The notes beneath the pieces were generated by a model. The model saw nothing but the letters and a program-made list of their open reading frames with translations. It had not been told where the DNA came from and ran no database searches. From NCBI GenBank assembly GCA_026988735.1, contig JALSKR010000138.1, positions 1 through 15,396 on the forward strand: a stretch of 15,396 nt of DNA. Direction: 5' to 3'. Every line of letters starts with the position of its first letter. Positions within the stretch are counted from its first letter, which is position 1. This DNA comes from Sulfurimonas sp. (GTDB lineage: Bacteria > Campylobacterota > Campylobacteria > Campylobacterales > Sulfurimonadaceae). The translations under genes were made by a program, and so were the position numbers. This document shows, piece after piece, positions 7,182-13,997 of the stretch.

Positions 7182-7688
7182 TTATATCATCTTACTAATA
7201 TATAGCCAGCCCTGCCAAAGTGCAGCTGAAGAGATTCCGGCTGCAAAACCTGCGATAATATCATCTCCCATTACACCGACACCGCCTTTTGCTTCGCGGT
7301 CTATTCTTCCTATGATAGAGGGTTTTGTTATGTCAAAGTATCGAAAAAGAACAAAAGAGAGAAGTGACTGCACTAAAAAGCCATTTTGAAGATGCATTAT
7401 CTCTGAACTCGCAATACCGACAGCCGGTGCAACACTCAGCGCAAACCACATACCGGCAAGTTCGTCTATCACTATTCTTTGATCATCATGATTATTTGTC
7501 TGCTCTTCATATTTGTTTATTACCTTAATGGCAATAATGGAAATGAGCAGTGCAGCCAAAAAAAGTGTTGTTGCGTCAAAATAGACAAGTATAACCATAC
7601 CAAGCGGCAGCGAAACCAGTGTTCCCATAGTTCCGGGAGCTTTAGGGGAGAGTCCGCTGTATCCTAAGGTGAGAAAAAACCAGTTCAT
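7182..7688 (-). CDS. pgpA: phosphatidylglycerophosphatase A
   Basis: It removes the phosphate from phosphatidylglycerophosphate to make phosphatidylglycerol at the inner membrane. The 168-residue protein has the family order: G-Y-S-G-L-S-P-K-A-P-G-T-M-G-T-L (9-24), hydrophobic helices at about 25-38, 41-57, 80-95 and 103-116, I-D75-E76-L-A-G-M-W, F-D-I-T-K-P (118-123), the R-x-x-D-R segment near 128-131 and G-G-V-G-V-M-G-D142-D143-I-I-A-G. The acidic residues are the expected Mg-dependent catalytic set. AAGGAA precedes the ATG. It is the last gene of the ispDF operon, 8 bp after the sat-like gene. Confidence 0.93.
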   Translation of the reverse strand: MNWFFLTLGYSGLSPKAPGTMGTLVSLPLGMVILVYFDATTLFLAALLISIIAIKVINKYEEQTNNHDDQRIVIDELAGMWFALSVAPAVGIASSEIMHLQNGFLVQSLLSFVLFRYFDITKPSIIGRIDREAKGGVGVMGDDIIAGFAAGISSAALWQGWLYISKMI

Positions 7689-7696
7689 TGTTTTCC

Positions 7697-8887
7697 TTAT
7701 GTAAGTGAGGTTGTTTGGTAAAGTTTCATCAGTTCTAGATAAAAGTCTTTTTCTGTATGCTCTTCGAGTAAACCTTTTACAGGAAAAGTGTCATAGTAAA
7801 GCTTTTCAAGATTTTTAAATCTGTTTGGAAAGAGTTTTGAGAGTAAAAATGATGAAATCTCTTTTCTTATAAGAACAGCAGGGGGTAAAAGTCCTGCTTC
7901 TAAGAGTGCCAAAATAGAGTCGGCATGGTAAGAGATCTGATGGTGCTGTCCGTGCGGGCAGGTGTTTTTGCTCACAAGCGTTTTACACTCATCACAGTAA
8001 ACATACTCGCTTGCAACGGTTATTTCGATATTTATGCCTGTTACTTTGTCTATGATTGATTTGTTTGAATTACAGTCATAAAACATTCCCAAACCGGCAT
8101 GGTTGCGACCAATGGTTAATCTGTCACAGCCGTAGTTTTTTGCAACGATGGCATCAACAATAATCTCATTATATCCGGCAAAGATATAGCTGTTTTCCAA
8201 AGGAACAATAATGACGCGGTTCTTTGGAAGAAAATTGTTTATAAAATACTCTAATGCTTCTTTGCGTACTTCATATTTCAAATTTGCATTGTCATAAGGT
8301 TTGAGTAAAAAGATAACAAGCAGGTCGGTACTCTCAAGCGTTTGACGGATTAGCCTTTCATGAGCCCGATGCAGAGGGTTTACTCCCATCATCAAAGACG
8401 AGGTGTGTTTCGCACCTATAAGCTCTTTTGCTTTTTGAATTTTGAGTTTGTTCTTATGTTTTGTTTTGTTGAGGATGGTATAATTACCGCTGAGCGCCCA
8501 GGTGCCTATTCTTTTAATGGTGGCCATGACACCCGGATGGGTGAGGTCATCAGTGCCATAGATGTGTTTTACCCGTTCTTTGGGATCAATTGGAAAAGTC
8601 TCTTCAACTGTCAGTACAGCAAACTCTTTGCCGTTACAGATAATGGTTACTTCCTCATTTTTCTCAAGAGTAGGGATGATTCTTTCATTTTTTCTTCCAG
8701 AAGGTGCTAATACAAAAGGAAAAGGAAAAGACTGTCCGTTGACAAGACCGCTTTGTAATACTTCTTTGGATTCCTGTTCATTCATAAGCTTTGTGACAGG
8801 TGCCAAAAGCCCTTCTGAAACAAGTTCAAGTACGGAAGCGGCTTCTTTGTCTATATAAATTGTTTTATTTTTTCTTGATGATGTCAT
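7697..8887 (-). CDS. ATP sulfurylase (Sat)-like protein with altered sulfate site
   Basis: The 396 residues follow the ATP sulfurylase layout: an N-terminal PUA-like domain (about 8-150), then the nucleotidyltransferase core with N170-P-L-H173-R-A-H176 (HxxH nucleotide motif) and G-R261-N-H-A-G (260-265), and a zinc-site pattern C298-x2-C301-x8-C310-P-H as in the Thermus/archaeal type. The canonical Q-T-R-N before P-x-H is here M167-G-V-N170, so the Gln and Arg known to contact sulfate are absent. The usual G-R-D-H-A-G aspartate is Asn262. It probably still binds ATP, but true sulfate adenylylation is doubtful. The start overlaps the regulator gene by 23 bp, so it is co-transcribed. From memory, a sat-annotated gene sits in the same place in C. 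jejuni (Cj1609), which suggests a conserved but possibly reassigned function. Confidence 0.85.
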   Translation of the reverse strand: MTSSRKNKTIYIDKEAASVLELVSEGLLAPVTKLMNEQESKEVLQSGLVNGQSFPFPFVLAPSGRKNERIIPTLEKNEEVTIICNGKEFAVLTVEETFPIDPKERVKHIYGTDDLTHPGVMATIKRIGTWALSGNYTILNKTKHKNKLKIQKAKELIGAKHTSSLMMGVNPLHRAHERLIRQTLESTDLLVIFLLKPYDNANLKYEVRKEALEYFINNFLPKNRVIIVPLENSYIFAGYNEIIVDAIVAKNYGCDRLTIGRNHAGLGMFYDCNSNKSIIDKVTGINIEITVASEYVYCDECKTLVSKNTCPHGQHHQISYHADSILALLEAGLLPPAVLIRKEISSFLLSKLFPNRFKNLEKLYYDTFPVKGLLEEHTEKDFYLELMKLYQTTSLT

Positions 8888-9752
8888 ATTTTTTTCTTTT
8901 TTCCCATAAACTTTTACGGCTTATACCAAGTTTTTTAGAAAGTTCTGTATCCGGATATTTGTCCTGATAATTTAAAACTATAAATTTAACATAGTCTTCA
9001 ATAGGAAGAATTTCTCCTTTGTCAAAAACATTGCTTTCACTTTTTATCTCTATAACAGGGTAGGCAACCTCTTCGATTTTATCACTGCTGGCAATAATGG
9101 CTTTTTTACCTTGTATAAGGTCACAAAAACGCTTTTTGTCACTTTTTTTGAGTGCCTGATAGTCAATGATATATATAATTGAGTTTTGCGGCAGTGAAGC
9201 TATTTCACTTAATGCTTTTGAATCACTTAATGATAAAAAGTGTATAGGAAGATTTTTCTTTTGTGCGTATTCAAATGCAAAGGCATCTGCATATTTTTGA
9301 AAATTGGATGATACAAAAAGCGGCAACTCTATATCATCGAGATTTTGTTCATGTTTTGTGTTTGCAAATGTATGTGCAAGATATTTTTCATAGGCTTCGG
9401 TACGTTTTTTCAGTTTTTCATAATCTTGGTAATGGTCGATTTTTCGTACCAGTTCTTCAATCATAAAAGGTTTGAGTATGTAGTCTTTTGCCCCGGCACT
9501 CAGTGGTTTGGAAACAGTGTCATTACTGATGTAAGAAACCATTAAAATGACGATAGAATGTTTAAATGTTTCTATAAGCGGATTAAAATCCTGCCCGTTA
9601 ATGTTTGTTGAGAGTAAAACAACATCATAGTTGTTGCTTCCAATGGCATCTCTTATTGATGTACACATTTCACAGGTATGACCAAGTTCACCTAGTTTTG
9701 TTGCAATACTCTGGGCTAAATACACTTCATTTTCTATAATTAATATCTTCAT
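8865..9752 (-). CDS. atypical response regulator of the HP1021/CemR type
   Basis: The 295-residue regulator has a receiver domain (1-108) in which the acidic pair is E7-N8, the phosphoacceptor position is Ser48 (D-V-V-L-L-S48-T) and Lys94 (Y-I-L-K-P-F) is kept. Without the aspartate it cannot be phosphorylated conventionally. The middle part (about 140-245) has no Walker A, Walker B or GAFTGA motif. The C-terminus (254-291) is a Fis-type helix-turn-helix, L-S-K-K-L-G-I-S-R-K-S-L-W-E-K-R, as in NtrC-type activators. Length, architecture and position right after ispDF match H. pylori HP1021 and C. jejuni Cj1608 (CemR), known as phosphorylation-independent regulators of replication and metabolism. 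The receiver carries C27-x-x-C30 (C-E-M-C), a possible redox site. ATG 9752 lies 1 bp after the ispDF stop and has AGGAT upstream. Confidence 0.88.
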   Translation of the reverse strand: MKILIIENEVYLAQSIATKLGELGHTCEMCTSIRDAIGSNNYDVVLLSTNINGQDFNPLIETFKHSIVILMVSYISNDTVSKPLSAGAKDYILKPFMIEELVRKIDHYQDYEKLKKRTEAYEKYLAHTFANTKHEQNLDDIELPLFVSSNFQKYADAFAFEYAQKKNLPIHFLSLSDSKALSEIASLPQNSIIYIIDYQALKKSDKKRFCDLIQGKKAIIASSDKIEEVAYPVIEIKSESNVFDKGEILPIEDYVKFIVLNYQDKYPDTELSKKLGISRKSLWEKRKKYDIIKKK

Positions 9753-9753
9753 G

Positions 9754-10878
9754 TTATCCTATTATCTTCCAGTTAAAATATTTTAAATTTGCATTGGCAA
9801 TCACTCCAACACCTTCACTTCTGCCTATAAAACCAAGTTTTTCTGTGGTTGTTGCTTTGACATTGACTCTTGCTTTGTCAATTTTGAGTATCTCTGCAAT
9901 AGTTTTTCTCATTGCATCTTTATAGTTTGCAATTCTTGGTTTTTGCGCGGCTATTGTAATGTCTGCATTGACAATTTCAAAACCGTAGCTATAAATTTTT
10001 CCCACGACTCTTTGCAGCAGTTCTTTTGAATCTATACCTTTGTAGGCACTGTCATTATCAGGAAAAAGCATCCCTATATCACCCATACCGGCGGCACCCA
10101 AAAGAGCATCTATGAGCGCGTGCAGAGCAACATCGCCGTCACTGTGGGCTTTAAATCCGTAATCAGCATCTATTTTTACACCGCCTAGAACCATTTGTCC
10201 TTTGTCATCAAAGGCATGAACATCAAAGCCGTTTCCGCTTAAAATGTCACTTGATGGCGCTTTTAGGCAGGGAAGTCTGTTTAAATCCTGTGTAAAGGTG
10301 ATTTTATAGGCATCTTCATCCCCTGCAACAAAGGTACGAGTCCCTCCATACGCAACAATGGCACTGCTTTCATCTGTAAATTCGGTAGGTGTCTGCAGGG
10401 CTTTTTGCAGTATTTTTGTGCGGGAGAGTTGGGGTGTTTGGATTCTTTTGACTTTTTCTCTGTCAATGGTACTGTTTTCATATACAATAGTATCGGTTAC
10501 ATGTAAATAAGGAACAATACAGTCAGCTTCTTCTTTTTGCGCAAGTATTTTTTGCAAGAGACTTTCACTTATACAGGCTCTTGCGATATCACTGACAAGA
10601 ACATATTCACTCTTTACATGTAATAAAGCATTTTGCAAAGAGTGTTGTCTGGAACTGCCGCCTTTTACAAAAGAGTAATCGGCATAATTTTGCATAAAGG
10701 CAATATCATCTTCGGATGCAACGATAATTATTTGTGAAAAAAGTCCGCTGTGTGAAAATTTATCTGCTACATATTGCCATAAAGGTTTATGTTGTATGCG
10801 TAACCACTGTTTTTTAACAGAACTGTCAAAGCGACTAGAACTACCGGCTGACAATAATACAAGCGTTAAATCAGACAA
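9754..10878 (-). CDS. ispDF: bifunctional IspD/IspF (MEP pathway), TTG start
   Basis: This fused enzyme makes CDP-methylerythritol from MEP and CTP (IspD, residues 1-205) and cyclises CDP-ME-2-phosphate to MEcPP (IspF, 215-374). IspD shows L-L-S-A-G-S-S-S-R-F (8-17), K-K-Q-W-L (22-26) and R-I-Q-T-P-Q (145-150). IspF shows G-F-D219-V-H221, the third metal ligand His253, H-S-D-G-D-V (245-250) and T-T-T-E-K-L-G-F (343-350). The frame can begin at ATG 10893, but that codon has no ribosome binding site and lies only about 10 nt from the predicted transcription start. TTG at 10878 has TAGGAG five bases before it and yields S-D-L-T-L-V-L-L-S-A-G, the family's normal N-terminus. It heads the four-gene operon. 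Confidence 0.95.
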   Translation of the reverse strand: MSDLTLVLLSAGSSSRFDSSVKKQWLRIQHKPLWQYVADKFSHSGLFSQIIIVASEDDIAFMQNYADYSFVKGGSSRQHSLQNALLHVKSEYVLVSDIARACISESLLQKILAQKEEADCIVPYLHVTDTIVYENSTIDREKVKRIQTPQLSRTKILQKALQTPTEFTDESSAIVAYGGTRTFVAGDEDAYKITFTQDLNRLPCLKAPSSDILSGNGFDVHAFDDKGQMVLGGVKIDADYGFKAHSDGDVALHALIDALLGAAGMGDIGMLFPDNDSAYKGIDSKELLQRVVGKIYSYGFEIVNADITIAAQKPRIANYKDAMRKTIAEILKIDKARVNVKATTTEKLGFIGRSEGVGVIANANLKYFNWKIIG

Positions 10879-10909
10879 ATAGTCTCCTACCATATAAAAG
10901 TGTTACGAA

Positions 10910-10915
10910 ATTATA
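10910..10915 (-). promoter_or_regulatory. -10 box of the ispDF operon
   Basis: On the minus strand, TGTATAAT gives an extended -10 (TATAAT at 10915-10910). It predicts initiation near 10903 and a leader of about 25 nt before the TTG start, enclosing the AGGAG site. This supports the TTG over the ATG at 10893. A T-rich/A-rich tract lies where a -35 would be. Confidence 0.55.
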
Positions 10916-10951
10916 CACATAGAAAGCTTTTTTTTATCTTGAATGTGTAAA

Positions 10952-10983
10952 TTAGTCATTCTTATATCCAAATATTTGACTAA
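10952..10983. promoter_or_regulatory. inverted repeat overlapping a possible thiC -35
   Basis: TTAGTCA (10952-10958) and TGACTAA (10977-10983) form a perfect 7-bp inverted repeat with an 18-bp spacer, in the gap between divergent ispDF and thiC. The right arm overlaps TTGACT (10976-10981), a good -35 hexamer with TATCAT 18 bp downstream (11000-11005) as a -10. A dimeric regulator bound here could control thiC. I see no TPP riboswitch in the 120 bases before thiC (no CTGAGA core). Confidence 0.3.
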
Positions 10984-11093
10984 GCACTTACATAAATAAT
11001 ATCATCAATTGTTTCACTTTATGTTAGATTAACTTTATTTGATTATATTTCCATCATATATAAAGAATGAAAAATATAAATATTGAGGAGTAG

Positions 11094-12497
<1,404 letters not shown>

Positions 12498-12528
12498 ATT
12501 CAAGCTTAAAAAGAAATTGATATTAAAC

Positions 12529-12545
12529 AAGACAATATTTGTCTT
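12529..12545 (+). terminator. possible terminator hairpin after thiC
   Basis: AAGACAA (12529-12535) pairs with TTGTCTT (12539-12545) around a 3-nt loop, 32 bp after the thiC stop. The T-tract that follows is poor (ATTTAGAT), so termination may be partial and thiC transcription may read on towards mrp. Confidence 0.4.
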
Positions 12546-12552
12546 ATTTAGA

Positions 12553-12558
12553 TATACT
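12553..12558 (+). promoter_or_regulatory. possible -10 box upstream of the thiC-mrp leader region
   Basis: TATACT lies just after the putative thiC terminator. Initiation near 12565 would give a transcript carrying both hairpin repeats and the structured element as an approximately 225-nt leader before mrp. There is no clear -35, so the call is weak. Confidence 0.25.
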
Positions 12559-12605
12559 ATAGTTTCAAAATTATTTCTTTGTAAAAAAAGAGATAAAAAT
12601 GATAG

Positions 12606-12636
12606 AAGGGAATGAAAAGCTTCCCTTGAATTTTAT
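12606..12636. repeat. 31-bp hairpin repeat, copy A
   Basis: This is the first copy of a 31-bp direct repeat. It differs from copy B at only three positions (9, 15 and 23 of the repeat) and lies exactly 130 bp before it. Within it AAGGGAA (12606-12612) pairs with TTCCCTT (12621-12627) around an 8-nt loop, followed by AATTTTAT, a weak terminator-like tail on the plus strand. Confidence 0.75.
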
Positions 12637-12654
12637 GCAACACAAATAAAAAAA

Positions 12655-12732
12655 GCACCAAGTACCGTGGGCTTCCTTCCGAAGGAAACCAAGCGTTAGC
12701 GTAGCTAAGGGGACTTGTTCCTTTGGCGTGAG
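12655..12732. other. GC-rich structured element (predicted three-way junction)
   Basis: The 78 bp are about 55% GC, unlike the AT-rich flanks, and hold three nested or adjacent stems. P1 pairs 12659-12666 with 12710-12717 (C-A-A-G-T paired with A-C-T-T-G, one mismatch, then two C-G pairs). P2 pairs 12670-12678 with 12682-12690 (one mismatch, CCG loop). P3 pairs TTAGC 12696-12700 with GCTAA 12704-12708 (GTA loop). The element lies between the two 31-bp hairpin repeats. On the minus strand it ends in TTTTTTT (12654-12648), so it could be the 3' end of a small RNA; on the plus strand it would be part of the mrp leader. It could equally be a small palindromic mobile or repeat element. I cannot name a known family. 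Confidence 0.55.
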
Positions 12733-12735
12733 AAA

Positions 12736-12766
12736 AAGGGAATAAAAAGGTTCCCTTAAATTTTAT
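12736..12766. repeat. 31-bp hairpin repeat, copy B
   Basis: This is the second copy of the repeat, 28 of 31 bases identical to copy A. AAGGGAA (12736-12742) pairs with TTCCCTT (12751-12757), followed by AAATTTTATAAAAT. It ends 23 bp before the mrp start codon and 11 bp before its ribosome binding site. The TATAAA on its minus-strand side (around 12763-12768) could also promote minus-strand transcription through the structured element. Confidence 0.75.
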
Positions 12767-12789
12767 AAAATAAAATTAAAGGAAAATGA

Positions 12790-13944
12790 ATGACTGAAGA
12801 AATTGTAAAATCAGCACTCTCAAAAGTTATGTATCCGGGGTTTACCAAGGATATCGTAACATTTGGTTTTGTAAAAGATATAGCAATAAACGGAAATGAT
12901 GTAAGTGTCACTGTTGAAATCACATCATCAGCACCTGAAGTGGCTGCACAGATAGTTGACGAAGCAGAGAAAGAGTTAAAAAATGTGGGTGCAGGTAAAG
13001 TTACTGTAAATATTAAAGCACCGCAAATGCCAAAAGAGAGTTCGTCTCAAGGTAAAAATATTGCACCGCAAATCAAAAACTTTTTGATGGTGAGTTCAGG
13101 TAAAGGTGGTGTTGGAAAATCAACTACTGCTGTAAATATTGCCATTGCACTTGCCCAACAAGGCAAAAAAGTAGGTCTTTTGGATGCAGACATTTATGGT
13201 CCGAATATTCCACGTATGTTAGGTATTTCTGATCAAAAACCGGAAGTAACAGGCAACAAAGTGCTTCCAATGAAAGCATACGGCATAGAAGTTATGTCTA
13301 TGGGTTCATTAATGGAAGAAGGGCAGTCGCTAATCTGGCGTGGTGCTATGATTATGAAAGCGATAGAGCAGTTCTTGCGTGACATATTATGGTCAGAACT
13401 GGATTTATTGGTAATTGACATGCCACCGGGTACAGGTGATGCACAGCTTTCACTTGCACAGGCTGTTCCTGTTACAGCAGGGCTTACTGTTACAACACCG
13501 CAAAGTGTTTCACTTGATGATTCACGCCGTTCACTCGATATGTTTAAAAAACTCAATATTCCTATTGCCGGAATTGTTGAAAATATGAGCGGATTTATTG
13601 CTCCGGATACTGGTGTTGAGTATGATATTTTTGGAAAAGGTACATCACAGCCAATGGCTGATGAGTTTGATACAAAAATAATTGCCGAAGTGCCAATCGA
13701 GCCAGCTATCCGTACCGGCGGAGATGAAGGAAAACCAATTATTTTTGCAGATCCGTCATCAGAAACGGCAAAACGTTATATGAAAGCTGCCGAGTCTATC
13801 TGGAATACAATAGAAGAGATCAATGCAAATGGTGGCGTAGACAATAAGTCTGTTCAGCCGACAACACCTCCCGGTGTAAGTGCATGTTCAACAGGCGGTT
13901 CTTCATCGCAACAACAAAGTGGCGGTGGATGCGGCTGTAGCTAA
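12790..13944 (+). CDS. mrp: Mrp/ApbC-type P-loop Fe-S carrier, CXXC missing
   Basis: This 384-residue cytoplasmic ATPase belongs to the Mrp/Nbp35/ApbC group that carries and transfers Fe-S clusters. An N-terminal MIP18-like domain (1-78, with K-D-I-V-x-F-G-F-V-K-D-I) precedes the deviant Walker A G-K-G-G-V-G-K-S (104-111), L-L-D-A-D-I-Y-G-P-N (130-139) and D-M-P-P-G-T-G-D (210-217). The motif N-M-S-x-F-x-C-P-x-C of ApbC is here N-M-S-G-F-I-A271-P-D-T274, so both bridging cysteines are absent. The protein's only cysteines, 366, 381 and 383, lie in a Ser/Gly/Gln-rich tail ending G-G-G-C-G-C-S. ATG 12790 has AAAGGA six bases upstream. The nearest gene upstream is thiC, an Fe-S enzyme and a plausible client. 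Confidence 0.92.
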   Translation: MTEEIVKSALSKVMYPGFTKDIVTFGFVKDIAINGNDVSVTVEITSSAPEVAAQIVDEAEKELKNVGAGKVTVNIKAPQMPKESSSQGKNIAPQIKNFLMVSSGKGGVGKSTTAVNIAIALAQQGKKVGLLDADIYGPNIPRMLGISDQKPEVTGNKVLPMKAYGIEVMSMGSLMEEGQSLIWRGAMIMKAIEQFLRDILWSELDLLVIDMPPGTGDAQLSLAQAVPVTAGLTVTTPQSVSLDDSRRSLDMFKKLNIPIAGIVENMSGFIAPDTGVEYDIFGKGTSQPMADEFDTKIIAEVPIEPAIRTGGDEGKPIIFADPSSETAKRYMKAAESIWNTIEEINANGGVDNKSVQPTTPPGVSACSTGGSSSQQQSGGGCGCS

Positions 13945-13956
13945 AAAGTTATAAAC

Positions 13957-13979
13957 AAGCAACGCTTTTTGCGTTGCTT
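13957..13979. terminator. bidirectional terminator between mrp and the GGDEF gene
   Basis: AAGCAACGC (13957-13965) pairs perfectly with GCGTTGCTT (13971-13979) around a TTTTT loop, 12 bp after the mrp stop and 18 bp after the end of the convergent diguanylate cyclase. It is followed by AATCTCTTTCT on the plus strand and by a T-containing stretch with TTTTT on the minus strand, so it probably serves both genes. Confidence 0.75.
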
Positions 13980-13997
13980 AATCTCTTTCTAAGCTTT

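Noticed and set aside
12599..12649. 16-codon frame starting ATG 12599 across repeat copy A
   Set aside because: There is only a weak ribosome binding site, and the frame is explained by the hairpin repeat; copy B has no equivalent frame.
12650..12735. Integron attC site or CRISPR-like array
   Set aside because: GTTAGCG does not fit the attC core GTTRRRY, there is no integrase, and only two repeat copies exist, with one non-spacer-like insert.
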